Source of the DNA: Bacteroidia bacterium | GTDB taxonomy: Bacteria; Bacteroidota; Bacteroidia; Flavobacteriales; Flavobacteriaceae | Assembly (NCBI GenBank): GCA_030427735.1 | Contig: JAUIBP010000004.1 | Location: 1 to 64,000 of the forward strand | Reading direction: 5' to 3' | Length of the DNA: 64,000 nt | Part shown: piece by piece, positions 8,944 to 19,270 of the stretch | Layout of the letters: every line of letters begins with the position of its first letter | Numbering within the stretch: position 1 is the stretch's first letter | Program-made: the position numbers and the translations under genes | Notes under the pieces: model-generated | Databases searched by the model: none | Seen by the model: the letters and a program-made list of their open reading frames with translations, nothing else | Told to the model about the DNA's origin: nothing

Positions 8944-9636
8944 ATGAAGCGAATTTTTAAATTTCTTTTCAAAGTTATTGTTTGGGCTGTTTTGGTTTCT
9001 GTAAGCCTGGTAATGGTTTATAAATGGGTGCCCGTGCCAATAACACCGCTAATGCTAATTAGGAGTTTTGAACAATCCGATAATAACTTGCCAAAATCGT
9101 GGGAACATCGTTGGGTAAGTATAGATCATATATCTATTGCCATGCAGAAGGCTGTAATTTGTAGCGAAGATCAGCAATTTTTAAATCATAATGGTTTTGA
9201 TTTAAAAGCTATAGAAAAAGCTATGGATTATAATAAAAAGGGAAAACGCATTCGAGGGGGCAGCACTATAAGTCAGCAAACCGCAAAAAATGTGTTTTTA
9301 TGGCCAGAACGTAGTTGGTTTAGAAAAGGTTTGGAAACGTATTTTACCTTTTTAATCGAGTTGTGTTGGAGCAAATCCCGGATATTAGAGGTGTATTTAA
9401 ATAGTGTAGAAATGGGTAGTGGTATTTATGGGGTAGAGGCTGCCGCCCAATATTGGTTTAAAAAATCGGCCAAGAAATTAACTAATTACGAGGCAGCAGC
9501 TATAGCAGCCATTCTTCCTAACCCTAGAGAATATAAGGCAGCTCCAGCATCGGCTTATATTCAAAAAAGAAAACAGTGGATTGTTCGACAAATGAATTTT
9601 TATGGGCCATTACGGTTAGAAGATACACATGAGTAA
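8944..9636 (+). CDS. mtgA: monofunctional peptidoglycan glycosyltransferase
   Basis: This is an inner-membrane GT51 enzyme that polymerises lipid II into glycan strands without a transpeptidase domain. The 230 residues have one N-terminal transmembrane helix (about residues 8-27). The GT51 motifs follow: SEDQQFLNHNGFD with the catalytic Glu, RGGSTISQQTAKN, WSKSRILEVYLN, and GIYGVEAAAQYWF. The start directly follows the oxidoreductase stop, and its end overlaps the next gene by 8 bases, indicating one transcript. Confidence 0.95.
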   Translation: MKRIFKFLFKVIVWAVLVSVSLVMVYKWVPVPITPLMLIRSFEQSDNNLPKSWEHRWVSIDHISIAMQKAVICSEDQQFLNHNGFDLKAIEKAMDYNKKGKRIRGGSTISQQTAKNVFLWPERSWFRKGLETYFTFLIELCWSKSRILEVYLNSVEMGSGIYGVEAAAQYWFKKSAKKLTNYEAAAIAAILPNPREYKAAPASAYIQKRKQWIVRQMNFYGPLRLEDTHE

Positions 9637-10081
9637 TCTAAAGGAAACATTATTAAAACAATGCGAAGCGTTTATAAATAAGCGTTTGCAGAACGTACAG
9701 CAAAATATTGCAGAAGTGGAGTTTGCACTAACTTCGGAAACTAAAAATACTGCAGGCGATAAACACGAGACTGGTCGAGCAATGCTTCAGCTTGAACGCG
9801 AAAAGTACGGACAACAATTATCGGAAATAAATCAGCTAAAATTGGCATTTTCTAAAATCAATATCACTAAAATCTCCGAGGTTGTATGTCTGGGAAGTCT
9901 AGTGTATACCTCGCAAGCCAATTATTTTATAGCTATAAGTGCAGGCGAGTTACAAACTACAAATTTTAAGGCTTATGCGATTGCGCCAAATACACCAATC
10001 GGAAAGTTATTAATAGGAAAAAAACAGGGTGAAACGGTAATTTTTAGAGGCGAGGAAATAACTCTTTTGCAAGTTGTTTAG
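9629..10081 (+). CDS. GreA/GreB C-terminal-like protein
   Basis: This 150-residue protein has an N-terminal helical half (about residues 1-75, KLKETLLKQ... with many charged residues, coiled-coil-like) and a beta-rich C-terminal half containing YAIAPNTPIGKLLIGKKQGETV, which resembles the FKBP-like C-terminal domain of GreA/GreB transcript-cleavage factors (split here as APNTPIGKLLIG and KKQGETV). The GreA catalytic acidic tip is not obvious. It is often labelled 3-oxoacyl-ACP synthase in databases, which the sequence does not support. It overlaps mtgA by 8 bases. Confidence 0.7.
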   Translation: MSNLKETLLKQCEAFINKRLQNVQQNIAEVEFALTSETKNTAGDKHETGRAMLQLEREKYGQQLSEINQLKLAFSKINITKISEVVCLGSLVYTSQANYFIAISAGELQTTNFKAYAIAPNTPIGKLLIGKKQGETVIFRGEEITLLQVV

Positions 10082-10084
10082 GTG

Positions 10085-10999
10085 TTAATTCTTAAGGATA
10101 TCTAGAAAAATAATGTCGTTTTCGGGTAATGGTTTTAAGTGTTCAAAATAAATAGTTTCTTCATTAAATTTAGCAGCGATAAGCCAGATGTGTCCTTTAA
10201 AATAACTTTTTTGTACAACGGCTTTAATAGATGATGATGTTACTATTTTTAATTGGTGAGCATAAACAATATCTTGGTTTATAATGTTGAATTCTCCAAA
10301 AAATGAAGCGATTAATGGTTGCTCTGGGTTGGCGTAAAGTGTTTGTGGAGCTCCGCTAGCTACTATATTGCCATCGTGTAGCACCAATATTTGGTCGGCG
10401 AAAGGCAATACGTCCTCACGGTCGTGCGTTGCTACAATACAAGTAATGTTATGTGTTTTAAGGTATTCAAATAAATTGCGTCGCAGCGATTGTTTTTGAA
10501 AGTTATCTATATGGCTAAAGGGTTCGTCCAATAATATAATTTCTGGTTGTCGGGCAATCGCTCTAGCCAAAGCAACACGTTGTTTTTGGCCGCCACTTAA
10601 GTACTTTACTTTAACCTTGGCAAAGTCTTCTAATTCTACCAATTTTATAAGTTCTAGAGTGCGCTTTTTTTTGTCTTCGGGAAAGAAATTTGATAAGAAT
10701 TTACCAATATTTTCTTCTACCGAAATAAAGGGCATTAAGTCGAATTCTTGAGCAACATATTTCATGAAATCGTAACCGATAACGAGATTGAATTTAGGCC
10801 CTAGAATGGATTGGTTTTTCCAACGGATTGTACCTTCATGCAAATCGTAAGTGCCGTAAATTAATTTTAAAAGCGTACTTTTTCCAGAGCCACTTTCTCC
10901 TATTATTGAAAGATGTTCTCCAGGTTTTGCTGTAAAAGACAAGTGTTTTAAAATTGGTGTATTGTTGTAACTAAAAGCAATGTTTTCGACTTGAAGCAT
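10085..10999 (-). CDS. ABC transporter ATP-binding protein
   Basis: This is a 304-residue nucleotide-binding subunit. The Walker A motif GESGSGKST is at about residues 35-43, the Q-loop lies near residue 85, the signature LSGGQKQRVALARA near residue 135, Walker B IILLDEP near residue 158, and the switch histidine in VATHDRED. About 85 residues follow the ATPase core, with a TOBE-like beta-rich character. No permease gene is adjacent, so the transported substrate is unknown. Architecture is closest to importer ATPases of the PotA/CysA kind. It converges with the GreA-like gene. Confidence 0.88.
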   Translation of the reverse strand: MLQVENIAFSYNNTPILKHLSFTAKPGEHLSIIGESGSGKSTLLKLIYGTYDLHEGTIRWKNQSILGPKFNLVIGYDFMKYVAQEFDLMPFISVEENIGKFLSNFFPEDKKKRTLELIKLVELEDFAKVKVKYLSGGQKQRVALARAIARQPEIILLDEPFSHIDNFQKQSLRRNLFEYLKTHNITCIVATHDREDVLPFADQILVLHDGNIVASGAPQTLYANPEQPLIASFFGEFNIINQDIVYAHQLKIVTSSSIKAVVQKSYFKGHIWLIAAKFNEETIYFEHLKPLPENDIIFLDILKN

Positions 11000-11097
11000 A
11001 AAAAGAATTTGATGGTAAAAATACTAAAAAAAGAAAGAGTCATAACTTGTAATATTTTCAAGATATGACCCTTTTAAAACCTGTTTAATTGAAGAGG

Positions 11098-13248
11098 TTA
11101 TTTTGTGTCGTCTTTCAATTTATTTATGCCCATATTGTACAGTGTAAAGGCAAAAACATCGGCATATAAATCGATTACTTTGCTTACAGGCGTTCCTGCT
11201 CCATGGCCTGCATCGGTTTCAATTCTAATTAAAGTAGGATGACCATTTTTTTGTTTGCTTTGCAGTTCTGCTGCAAATTTAAAACTATGCGCGGGTACTA
11301 CGCGATCGTCGTGATCTCCTGTGGTGATTAAGGTTGCTGGATAGTTTACACCAGATTTTACATTGTGTATGGGCGAATATCCTTTTAAATATTCGAACAT
11401 GGCTTTACTGTCTTCGGCTGTGCCGTAGTCGTAAGCCCATCCTGCACCAGCTGTAAAGGTGTGGTAGCGTAACATATCTAATACACCAACAGCAGGTAAA
11501 GCGACTTGCATAAGTTCTGGGCGCTGTGTCATGGTCGCTCCAACTAACAATCCGCCGTTAGAACCGCCGCGAATGGCTAGGTATTTAGAAGATGTGTAAC
11601 CTTCGGCAATTAAATATTCTGCAGCGGCTATAAAGTCATCAAATACATTTTGTTTTTGCATTTTCGTGCCGGCATCGTGCCAAACCTTGCCGTATTCGCC
11701 ACCTCCTCTTAAATTTGGTACAGCGTAAATACCACCTTGCTCCATCCAAACTGCATTTACAATGCTAAACGCAGGGGTTAAGCTAATGTTAAATCCACCG
11801 TAACCATATAGCATGGTAGGGTTGTTTCCGTTCAACACTGTTCCCTTTTTATAAGATATTATCATAGGTATTTTAGTGCCGTCTTTAGAGGTGTAAAATA
11901 CTTGTTGACTTTCGTAGTTGTCTGGATTGAATTTTACATCGGGTTTAACATATACTTCCGATGTTCCTGCTTTCGGGTTGAATGCAAAACTTGTTGCAGG
12001 TGTAATATAATTTGAGAAGGAAAAATATAATGTTGGATCTTCTTTTTTACCAGAAAACCCAGAAACTGTACCGATACCAGGTAGTTCAATCTCTCTAATT
12101 AACTTGCCATTATAATCGTATTGTTTTACCTGCGAAATGGCATCGACCATATAATGTGTAAATATAGCGTTGCTTCCTGTTGAAGCATTTAAAACATTTT
12201 CGGTTTCAGGAATAAAATCTACCCAATGTTCTGGAGTCGGGTTAGCAGCATCTACTGTAACAATGCGTTTGTTAGGTGCATTTAAATTAGTGACTAAAAA
12301 TAGTTTACTGCCTATATTATCTAAAACATAAGTGTCGCTATCTGTATGTTCTAAAACAGGAATAAATTTACTGTTAGGTTTAGTAAGGTCTTTAATGTAA
12401 AGTTTATTGCCAGAGGTAGAGGTTCTTGGCGATAGTATTAAATAGCGGTCGTCTTCGGTAACCGTGCCGTAAATGTAGCGGTGTTTTTCTTCAGCCGTGC
12501 CACCATAAATAAGTATATCTGTACTCTGTGGTGTTCCTAACTTGTGGTAATATACTTTATGCTGATCGGTTTTTGCCGATAGTTCGCTGCCTTTAGGCTT
12601 GTCGTAACTCGAATAATAAAATCCTTCGTTGCCTTTCCAAGACATGCCGCTAAATTTAATATCCACTAAAGTGTCTTCTGTAATTTCTTTGGTTTCGGCG
12701 TTTAAGACAATAACTTTTCTCCAATCGCTACCGCCTTCAGAAATGGAATAGGCAAGCATGCTTCCGTCTTTAGAAAATGAAAGTCCGCCTAAAGAAATGG
12801 TGCCATCTTTACTAAAGGTATTGGGGTCTAAAAATAGTTCTTCAGAATCACTGCCTTCGGGTGTTCTGTATATAACGTTCTGATTTTGTAGTCCGTCGTT
12901 TTTACTAAAATAGGTGTATTTACCTTCTTTAAAAGGTGCTCCAATTTTTTCGTAATTCCAAAGCGATGTTAAAGCTTCTTTTAATTGATTGCGATAGGGG
13001 ATTTTTTCGAGATACTGATTTGTAAGTTTGTTTTGAGTTTTTACCCAAGCTTCGGTTTGCGGGCTTCGGTCGTCTTCTAGCCAGCGATAAGGGTCTTTAA
13101 CTTGAGTGCCAAAATACGTATCAACCGTATCGACTGTCTTTGTAATAGGGTATTTCACTATTTGGTTCTGGTTTTTTTTAAGTTCTTGTTCGTTTTTGCA
13201 AGAGCTTACTGTTGTTAAAATAATTAGAGTGGCTATTAGTCTTTTCAT
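11098..13248 (-). CDS. prolyl oligopeptidase (S9A) lipoprotein
   Basis: This is a serine peptidase that cleaves peptides after proline. The 716 residues begin with a lipoprotein signal, [10 protein letters not shown], placing it at the outer or inner membrane on the periplasmic side. An N-terminal seven-blade beta-propeller (about 85-430) precedes the alpha/beta hydrolase domain. The catalytic Ser is in RGGSNGGLL, the Asp in [10 protein letters not shown] and the His in ETDAGHGAG. It stands alone between an ABC ATPase and asd, all read leftward. Confidence 0.95.
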   Translation of the reverse strand: MKRLIATLIILTTVSSCKNEQELKKNQNQIVKYPITKTVDTVDTYFGTQVKDPYRWLEDDRSPQTEAWVKTQNKLTNQYLEKIPYRNQLKEALTSLWNYEKIGAPFKEGKYTYFSKNDGLQNQNVIYRTPEGSDSEELFLDPNTFSKDGTISLGGLSFSKDGSMLAYSISEGGSDWRKVIVLNAETKEITEDTLVDIKFSGMSWKGNEGFYYSSYDKPKGSELSAKTDQHKVYYHKLGTPQSTDILIYGGTAEEKHRYIYGTVTEDDRYLILSPRTSTSGNKLYIKDLTKPNSKFIPVLEHTDSDTYVLDNIGSKLFLVTNLNAPNKRIVTVDAANPTPEHWVDFIPETENVLNASTGSNAIFTHYMVDAISQVKQYDYNGKLIREIELPGIGTVSGFSGKKEDPTLYFSFSNYITPATSFAFNPKAGTSEVYVKPDVKFNPDNYESQQVFYTSKDGTKIPMIISYKKGTVLNGNNPTMLYGYGGFNISLTPAFSIVNAVWMEQGGIYAVPNLRGGGEYGKVWHDAGTKMQKQNVFDDFIAAAEYLIAEGYTSSKYLAIRGGSNGGLLVGATMTQRPELMQVALPAVGVLDMLRYHTFTAGAGWAYDYGTAEDSKAMFEYLKGYSPIHNVKSGVNYPATLITTGDHDDRVVPAHSFKFAAELQSKQKNGHPTLIRIETDAGHGAGTPVSKVIDLYADVFAFTLYNMGINKLKDDTK

Positions 13249-13278
13249 TTTAATACATTTTAAGCATAAATATGTAAT

Positions 13279-13316
13279 AAAAAAAGCTCCGATGCAAATG
13301 CATAAGAGCTTTTTAA
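13279..13316 (-). terminator. terminator after asd
   Basis: AAAAAGCTC (13281-13289) and GAGCTTTTT (13306-13314) form the stem; the loop includes a small ATGCA/TGCAT palindrome. It lies 25 bases beyond the asd stop codon. Confidence 0.8.
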
Positions 13317-13338
13317 TGACCTTTAATAAGAATTTATA

Positions 13339-14328
13339 TTATATCAGGTTGTTTTCTATTAAATATTCTGCAATTTGAATAGTGTTTGTGGCAGCACCTT
13401 TACGCAGGTTGTCGGCTACAATCCACATGTTAATGGTGTTTGCTTGAGTTTCGTCTCTTCTAATACGGCCAACAAAAACTTCATCTTTATCGTGTGCATA
13501 AATTGGCATTGGGTACGTATTGGTGTCTGTATTATCTTGTACAACTACGCCTGGAGTTTCGCTTAAAAGTTGTCTAACTTCAGCTAAGTCGAAATCATTT
13601 TCAAACTCAACATTTACAGATTCAGAATGCCCTCCGGCGGTTGGTATTCTTACAGCTGTAGCCGATACCGAAAACGAATTATCGCCTAATATTTTTTGAG
13701 GTTCTTTGGCTAATTTCATTTCCTCTTTAGTGTAACCATTATCTAAAAAGATGTCGCAATGTGGTAACGCATTTCTACCAATTGGGTAAGGGTAAGCCAT
13801 TTCGCCTTCTACACCTGCAATTTCGTTTTCTAATTGTTTTACGGCTTTTACACCAGTACCAGATACCGATTGGTAAGTAGATACAACAACACGTTTCATA
13901 TTATATTTTTTATGAAGCGGTGCCAGAGCCATAACAAGTTGTATGGTAGAGCAATTAGGGTTTGCTATAATTTTATCGTCTTTTGTTAATTCTGAAGCAT
14001 TAATTTCAGGAACAACAAGTTTTTTTGAAGGGTCCATTCGCCAAGCCGAAGAATTATCCACTACCGTAGTACCTGCAGCGGCAAATTTTGGAGCCCATTC
14101 TAGAGAGGTGTCGCCACCAGCCGAAAATAAAGCAATATCGGGTTGCATAGCTACGGCAGTTTCTAAACCTACTACTTTATAGTCTTTATCTTTATATGAA
14201 ATGGTTTTACCTACAGATCGCTCTGATGCTACAGGAATTAATTCTGTTAATGGAAAATTACGTTCTGCAAGAACTCTAAGCATTACTTCGCCAACCATAC
14301 CAGTGGCACCTACAACTGCTACTTTCAT
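13339..14328 (-). CDS. asd: aspartate-semialdehyde dehydrogenase
   Basis: Asd reduces aspartyl phosphate to aspartate semialdehyde, the branch point to diaminopimelate/lysine, threonine and methionine. The 329 residues show the NADP-binding start VAVVGATGMVGEVM, the catalytic cysteine in ANPNCSTIQL and the active-site His in TAGGHSESV. It is a single gene bounded by terminators. Confidence 0.97.
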   Translation of the reverse strand: MKVAVVGATGMVGEVMLRVLAERNFPLTELIPVASERSVGKTISYKDKDYKVVGLETAVAMQPDIALFSAGGDTSLEWAPKFAAAGTTVVDNSSAWRMDPSKKLVVPEINASELTKDDKIIANPNCSTIQLVMALAPLHKKYNMKRVVVSTYQSVSGTGVKAVKQLENEIAGVEGEMAYPYPIGRNALPHCDIFLDNGYTKEEMKLAKEPQKILGDNSFSVSATAVRIPTAGGHSESVNVEFENDFDLAEVRQLLSETPGVVVQDNTDTNTYPMPIYAHDKDEVFVGRIRRDETQANTINMWIVADNLRKGAATNTIQIAEYLIENNLI

Positions 14329-14393
14329 TTTTATATTGTGTTTAAAACTGTTTTCTTTTTAATGAAAAACAAAACTAAGTATTAATAATTTAA

Positions 14394-14428
14394 AAAAAGC
14401 CTTAGTTTGTTTGAAACCAAGGCTTTTT
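14394..14428 (-). terminator. terminator between mscL and asd
   Basis: AAAAAGCCTT and AAGGCTTTTT arms extend inward by a further GTTT/AAAC pairing with one mismatch. It lies 38 bases past the mscL stop and would also work on the other strand. Confidence 0.88.
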
Positions 14429-14465
14429 AACAACAAATAACAAAATGTTATTTATTTAACAAAGA

Positions 14466-14876
14466 TTATTTTTTTAGAAGATCTCTAATCTCGGCAAGTA
14501 ATTCTTCTTGCGTTGGGCCAGCAGGAGGTGCAGGTGCCTCTTCTTCTTTTTTCTTGGTCTTTTCGTAGGCTTTTAAAACCATAAAAATACAAAAGCCAAT
14601 AATTATAAAATCTATAATAACTTGTATAAAGCTTCCGTAGTTAATAGTGACTGCAGGAATAGCTTCGCCGGCGGCATTGGTTGTTGCTTCTTTTAGAACA
14701 AGTTTTAAATCGGTAAAATTAACATCTCCCAATAGCATGCCTATAGGAGGCATTAAAATATCATTGGTAAAAGAAGTTACAATTTTTCCGAAAGCACCAC
14801 CAACAATTACTGCAGTAGCTAAATTAATAATGTCGCCTTTCATAAGGAAGGCTTTAAAATCTTTAAAGAACGCCAT
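14466..14876 (-). CDS. mscL: large-conductance mechanosensitive channel
   Basis: MscL is an inner-membrane channel that opens on hypo-osmotic shock. The 136 residues show the N-terminal amphipathic start FFKDFKAFLMKGDIINLATA, pore helix TM1 (VIVGGAFGKIV), a periplasmic loop, TM2 (about residues 85-105) and the charged C-terminal helix ending EIRDLLKK. An Ala/Pro/Glu-rich linker sits between TM2 and that helix. It is monocistronic. Confidence 0.97.
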   Translation of the reverse strand: MAFFKDFKAFLMKGDIINLATAVIVGGAFGKIVTSFTNDILMPPIGMLLGDVNFTDLKLVLKEATTNAAGEAIPAVTINYGSFIQVIIDFIIIGFCIFMVLKAYEKTKKKEEEAPAPPAGPTQEELLAEIRDLLKK

Positions 14877-14942
14877 AGTTTTTAGGATTGATTAATAAGT
14901 ACTAAAGTAACCAAAAAATTGAAAAAACAATAGGGGTAAAAA

Positions 14943-16049
14943 CTATTTTAAAATAACGCGTTTTATGCGTTGGGAGAGTCCTGTTAAAAGTTCGTAAGAA
15001 ATTGTGTTGGCTGTAGCGGCAAAAGTTTCGGCAGTTGGGTTTTTACCAAATAGGATTACTTCGTCGCCTTCTTGGCACGGTATGTTGGTAATGTCTACCA
15101 TAATCATATCCATACACACATTACCAACTATGGGTGCGCGTTGTCCGTTAATGGTGGCAAATCCTTTGCCGTTACCATATTGTCTGCCAATACCATCGGC
15201 ATGTCCAATGGGTAAAGTGGCAATGGTTGTGGCTGTGTTGCTTTTAAAAGCTCTATTATACCCTACACTTTCGTTTTTAGGAATATGGTGTATTTGCGAA
15301 ATAACGGTTTTTAAAGTACCAATTGGGATTAAGCTTTTATTTTCCTTTTCGGAATTACCATAACCATACATACCTATCCCGCTTCTAACCATATCGAAAT
15401 GCGCTTCAGGATAATTTAAAATGCCCGAAGTGTTGCACATGTGTAATAGTGGTGTGCTTTTTAATGATTTTAATAAGTCGCTTGTAATGGTTTTAAAAAG
15501 TCCTATTTGCTGTTCCGAAAATTCGCGTTCGTTTAAATCTTCGCTTGCAGCCAAGTGAGAAAAGACAGAGGCAACTGTAACGTTTTGCGTTGGGCTTAGT
15601 AGGGTTAATATGTTTGGGATATCGTTTTTAGAAAATCCTAAACGGTTTAGTCCCGTGTTGAATTTTAAATGTATCGGGTATTTATTTAACTGTCTGTTTT
15701 CGGCCAAGGCGATAAATTCTGAAAGAATTTTAAGGCTGTATAAATTCGGTTCTAATTTATGTTCTATTAAATCGGAAAAACTAACAGTTTGCGGGTGTAA
15801 TACCAAAATAGGTTTGGTAACACCAGCTTGTCTTAAAGCAATGCCTTCGCTAGTGTAAGCCACAGCAAAATAGTCTACATTTAAATGTTCTAAAAAACTG
15901 GCAATAGCCTCTGGCTTGTTTCCATAAGCAAAAGCTTTAACCACGGCAAGAAATTTTGTGCCTGGTTTTAATTTAGATTTAAGGTAGTTTATATTGTGTT
16001 GTAATGCCTTTAAATCTATTTCCAGAATGGTTTCCTGAGCTTTAGGCAT
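14943..16049 (-). CDS. alr: alanine racemase
   Basis: Alr is a PLP enzyme giving D-alanine for peptidoglycan. The 368 residues show the PLP lysine in [10 protein letters not shown] (about residue 38), the [12 protein letters not shown] segment, and the second catalytic Tyr region in VGYNRAFKS. The N-terminus overlaps the end of tdk by 8 bases, so the two are co-transcribed and probably translationally coupled. Confidence 0.96.
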   Translation of the reverse strand: MPKAQETILEIDLKALQHNINYLKSKLKPGTKFLAVVKAFAYGNKPEAIASFLEHLNVDYFAVAYTSEGIALRQAGVTKPILVLHPQTVSFSDLIEHKLEPNLYSLKILSEFIALAENRQLNKYPIHLKFNTGLNRLGFSKNDIPNILTLLSPTQNVTVASVFSHLAASEDLNEREFSEQQIGLFKTITSDLLKSLKSTPLLHMCNTSGILNYPEAHFDMVRSGIGMYGYGNSEKENKSLIPIGTLKTVISQIHHIPKNESVGYNRAFKSNTATTIATLPIGHADGIGRQYGNGKGFATINGQRAPIVGNVCMDMIMVDITNIPCQEGDEVILFGKNPTAETFAATANTISYELLTGLSQRIKRVILK

Positions 16050-16689
16050 TGGGATCTTTAGGTTTAGGCGAAAGGTCTTCGGGATCGTTAACTATCATGT
16101 TTTTAACCTTGTCTCTTAGCATGGCTTTATAAAAAGCGGCACGGCTTAAGGGTTCGTATTCTTCGGTTTCACCAAGTAAAACCAATGCGTCGCTTTTAGA
16201 TTTTCTGTAACTGTATTGTGCCAAATTACCAGTTCTGGTGCAAATGGCGTGTACTTTGGTAACATATTCGGCGGTAGCCATTAAATTGGGCATAGGGCCA
16301 AACGGATTTCCTTTAAAATCCATGTCTAAACCAGCTACAATAACACGAATACCTTTATTGGCTAAATCGTTGCATACTCTAACAATCTCGTCGTCGAAAA
16401 ACTGAGCTTCATCTATACCTACCACATCGCAACCATCTGCTAAAATAGGAATATTTGCTGCGGCGGGAACAGGAGTAGATCGTATTTCGTTGGCATCGTG
16501 CGAAACCACCATGTCTTCGTTGTAACGCACATCTACAGAGGGTTTAAAGATTTCTACTTTCTGTTTGGCAAACTGTGCGCGCTTAAGTCTGCGAATTAAT
16601 TCTTCGGTTTTTCCAGAGAACATCGATCCGCATATCACTTCTATCCACCCAAATTGTTCTTTATGATTTACTGTATTTTCGAGAAACAT
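16042..16689 (-). CDS. tdk: thymidine kinase
   Basis: Tdk phosphorylates thymidine in salvage. The 215 residues include the P-loop [14 protein letters not shown], the DEAQFF Walker-B-like motif, and the lasso region with [11 protein letters not shown]. Only one cysteine (AICTRTG) is seen where many type II kinases carry a CxxC zinc pair, so the structural zinc site looks reduced. It is upstream of alr with an 8-base overlap. Confidence 0.96.
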   Translation of the reverse strand: MFLENTVNHKEQFGWIEVICGSMFSGKTEELIRRLKRAQFAKQKVEIFKPSVDVRYNEDMVVSHDANEIRSTPVPAAANIPILADGCDVVGIDEAQFFDDEIVRVCNDLANKGIRVIVAGLDMDFKGNPFGPMPNLMATAEYVTKVHAICTRTGNLAQYSYRKSKSDALVLLGETEEYEPLSRAAFYKAMLRDKVKNMIVNDPEDLSPKPKDPNA

Positions 16690-16791
16690 TTTGTAATTTT
16701 AACACTAAAATTAGACAAACCCAGGTCTGCCCTAAAGGTGGCGTAAATTTATTAAAAATCAAAAGGCGAAAATAGTTTAAATCTAAAAGTT

Positions 16792-17541
16792 ATGAAGAAG
16801 AAGTTAGAATCGGAAATTAAAGATGTTGCATATCGTATTCTTGGTATGAAAGATTTTGAAGACCTTAATACCATACATACAGAAGTTTCTGAACTTTTTG
16901 AAAAGCTTTCGGCGTTAAAATTTCTTCAAGATAATTTTAAAGATTCACCAGCTACTATTGCAAATGATTCCTCGTTTTTTGGGATGTTAGATAAAGCGTT
17001 TAATAATACTGTTACCGATAGTATAGAGTTGAATAATAACGTGTATGTGAAGGAAGAAGTTGATGAGGTCGAGGAAGATAATGAAGCTATTATCGAGCCT
17101 TTAATGGAAAAAATTAAGGATATCGTAGCACAAATGCCCGAAGAGGCTGATGCCGTAGACGATTTATTTGAAGCAGTTACTCCAGAACAAAATTACCAAT
17201 CCAACGATTTTGATGATCTTACAGCCGATTTTAAAGATACACCCGTTTTCGAACCTGTTAAAAATCCGTTGTTAACCAACACCAAAAAATCCTTAAACGA
17301 TAAATTAAAAGGTGGTGGATTAAATATAGGCTTAAACGATAAATTGGCGTTTATAAAACAGTTGTTCGATGGCAGTAACGAAGAATATCACCGCGTTATT
17401 GCTCAGGTAAACACCAGTAGTGATTTTGAAGAAGCTCGAAACCTGATTCAGAATGTCGTAAAAACAGAATACAATAATTGGCAAGGTAAAGAGGTGTTCG
17501 AAGAGCGTTTTATGGAAATTATAGAAGCCAGATTCAATTAA
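16792..17541 (+). CDS. conserved Flavobacteriia protein of unknown function
   Basis: This is a 249-residue soluble acidic protein with no signal peptide or transmembrane segment. It has a helical N-terminal region (1-85), a low-complexity acidic middle (about 85-150, rich in Glu, Asp and Val), and a conserved-looking C-terminal helical domain (about 165-249) with the pattern GLNIGLNDKLAFIKQLFDG followed by an EVFEERFMEIIEARF end. I do not recognise a characterised family. It is divergent from tdk and lies 92 bases before rsmI in the same direction, so it may share that transcript. Confidence 0.75.
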   Translation: MKKKLESEIKDVAYRILGMKDFEDLNTIHTEVSELFEKLSALKFLQDNFKDSPATIANDSSFFGMLDKAFNNTVTDSIELNNNVYVKEEVDEVEEDNEAIIEPLMEKIKDIVAQMPEEADAVDDLFEAVTPEQNYQSNDFDDLTADFKDTPVFEPVKNPLLTNTKKSLNDKLKGGGLNIGLNDKLAFIKQLFDGSNEEYHRVIAQVNTSSDFEEARNLIQNVVKTEYNNWQGKEVFEERFMEIIEARFN

Positions 17542-17633
17542 ATAAAACTTAATTGCCTTAACCATTAGTTTAATAAATAGTTGTGCGTTAATTGATATTT
17601 GGGCACGACTTTGTTCTTGCCATTACAATACAT

Positions 17634-18305
17634 ATGAGCAAATTATATATAGTTCCTACACCCATCGGTAATTTAGAAGATATGACTTTTAGAGCCATTA
17701 CTGTACTAAAAGCAGCCGATTTAATTTTAGCCGAAGATACCAGAACCTCTGGAAAATTATTAAAACACTTCGATATTGCCACTCCATCACAGTCGCACCA
17801 TATGCACAACGAACATAAAACGGTCGATAATTTGGTGCAAAAATTAAAAGCAGGAACAACCATAGCGCTAATTAGCGATGCTGGTACGCCAGCAATTTCC
17901 GATCCTGGATTTTTGTTAACCCGAGCCTGTGTAGAAAATAATATTCCAGTGGAATGCCTTCCAGGCGCTACAGCCTTTGTGCCGGCTTTAGTAAACTCGG
18001 GCTTGCCCAACGATAAGTTTGTGTTCGAAGGATTTTTACCCGTTAAAAAAGGGCGCCAAACACGACTGATGGTATTAGCCGAAGAAACACGTACTATTAT
18101 TTTTTACGAATCACCGCATAAACTGATAAAGACTTTAACGCAATTTTGCGAGTATTTTGGAGACGACAGACCCGTTTCGGTATCTCGAGAGCTTACCAAA
18201 TTGTACGAAGAAACCGTTAGAGGCACAGCAAAAGAAGTATTAGACTATTACACCAATAAGCCGCCAAAAGGAGAAATAGTAATTGTAGTTGGAGGTAAAA
18301 AATAA
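17634..18305 (+). CDS. rsmI: 16S rRNA (cytidine-1402-2'-O)-methyltransferase
   Basis: RsmI methylates the ribose of C1402 in the decoding centre of 16S rRNA with S-adenosylmethionine. The start is the ATG at 17634, since the family begins KLYIVPTPIGNLEDMT; an upstream in-frame TTG at 17592 adds only unconserved residues. Its 223 residues show the tetrapyrrole-methylase-like motifs AEDTRTSGKLL, ISDAGTPAISDPG and PGATAFVPAL. It is followed 15 bases later by the HopJ-family gene. Confidence 0.96.
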   Translation: MSKLYIVPTPIGNLEDMTFRAITVLKAADLILAEDTRTSGKLLKHFDIATPSQSHHMHNEHKTVDNLVQKLKAGTTIALISDAGTPAISDPGFLLTRACVENNIPVECLPGATAFVPALVNSGLPNDKFVFEGFLPVKKGRQTRLMVLAEETRTIIFYESPHKLIKTLTQFCEYFGDDRPVSVSRELTKLYEETVRGTAKEVLDYYTNKPPKGEIVIVVGGKK

Positions 18306-18320
18306 TTTAAAAGACTTAAA

Positions 18321-18665
18321 ATGACGATAGATACATTTAAACAAAAATTGCAAAATACACCAGAACGTATAGTTTTTGCAGATACAATGGCTGTTATAGA
18401 CGAGAATTACCAATTTACACCCACACACTTTACTAACGGAGATGTAGAAAACCAAGCTGGTGAAAATTCAGGGTCTTGTAAATTATTGGCTTTTGCCAAA
18501 TTGCAAGGTTTTACAAAGACAGAAACATTGGCTTGTTTTGGGCAGTTTTATTTTCAAGATGTGTTACAGGATCCTAATGGTTCAGGGCATCAAAACATTC
18601 GTAATTTTATGGAAACTGGTTTTGAAGGAGTGCAGTTTGACGGTGAACCGCTGAAAGCTAAGTAG
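18321..18665 (+). CDS. HopJ-family protein
   Basis: This is a 114-residue protein of the HopJ type III effector family (PF08888 type), recognised from FADTMAVIDENYQFTPTHFTNG and the NQAGENSGSCKLLAFAKLQG segment (given here in parts), plus the end HQNIRNFMETG. Despite the family name, the protein is widespread in free-living marine bacteria without a type III system, so an effector role is unlikely here. It is small, cytosolic and probably co-transcribed with rsmI. Confidence 0.82.
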   Translation: MTIDTFKQKLQNTPERIVFADTMAVIDENYQFTPTHFTNGDVENQAGENSGSCKLLAFAKLQGFTKTETLACFGQFYFQDVLQDPNGSGHQNIRNFMETGFEGVQFDGEPLKAK

Positions 18666-18721
18666 TTCTCAAAGAATTGAAAATTTAAATTATAGACTGA
18701 TTAGGAAATACTCTCCAATTA

Positions 18722-18784
18722 TCAACCAAATTCCAATTACCATATTGCACCATTAGTACATTGCAACATTGTTACATTAGTAAA
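18722..18784. repeat. degenerate short-unit repeat in intergenic DNA
   Basis: The stretch between hopJ and the OsmC gene is built from imperfect copies of units like CATTGCA, CATTGTTA and CATTAGTA (for example ATTGCACCATTAGTACATTGC). It looks like a decayed tandem repeat, and the -33 element of the OsmC promoter arises from it. Confidence 0.4.
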
Positions 18785-18800
18785 TTAAATAGTATTTTTG
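18769..18800 (+). promoter_or_regulatory. promoter of the OsmC-family gene
   Basis: TTG (18769-18771) and TATTTTTG (18793-18800) are separated by 21 bases. The ATG follows 26 bases downstream. Confidence 0.6.
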
Positions 18801-18826
18801 ATTTTTCAATTAAAATCTAAGAAATC

Positions 18827-19249
18827 ATGTCGCATATTGTAACTACCCAGTGGAAAAAAAATGTAAAGTTCGAGTCTGATAATCCAAGCGGAAATTCAGT
18901 GTTTATAGATTTGGGACCAGAAAATGGAGGTAAAGGCGAAGGCTTGCGTCCAAAGGCCTTAATGCTTACGGCTTTGGCAGGTTGTTCGGGTGTGGATATT
19001 ACACCAATGCTGGAAAAAATGAAGGTTGCAATAGACGATTTTAAAATTGTAATTGAAGGCCATTTAACCGAAGAAATACCATCTTACTACCACACGGTTA
19101 CGGTAGATTATCATTTTTATGGGAACGATTTAGACGAGAAAAAAATTAATCGTGCTGTAAATCTTTCAGTTGATAAATATTGTGGCGTTATGGAAATGTT
19201 TCGTCGTTTTGCCGAAATAAAAGTTACTTCACATTTTCATAACCAGTAA
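18827..19249 (+). CDS. OsmC family protein
   Basis: This is a 140-residue OsmC/Ohr-superfamily protein, a thiol-dependent peroxide-reductase fold. The first redox cysteine is in LTALAGCSGVDI (about residue 55) and a second in DKYCGVMEMF (about residue 124), the expected pair. This YhfA-like subgroup is less studied than Ohr, and its substrate is not known. It precedes recJ by 21 bases. Confidence 0.88.
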   Translation: MSHIVTTQWKKNVKFESDNPSGNSVFIDLGPENGGKGEGLRPKALMLTALAGCSGVDITPMLEKMKVAIDDFKIVIEGHLTEEIPSYYHTVTVDYHFYGNDLDEKKINRAVNLSVDKYCGVMEMFRRFAEIKVTSHFHNQ

Positions 19250-19270
19250 AAACAGTATTTAGAATTTTGT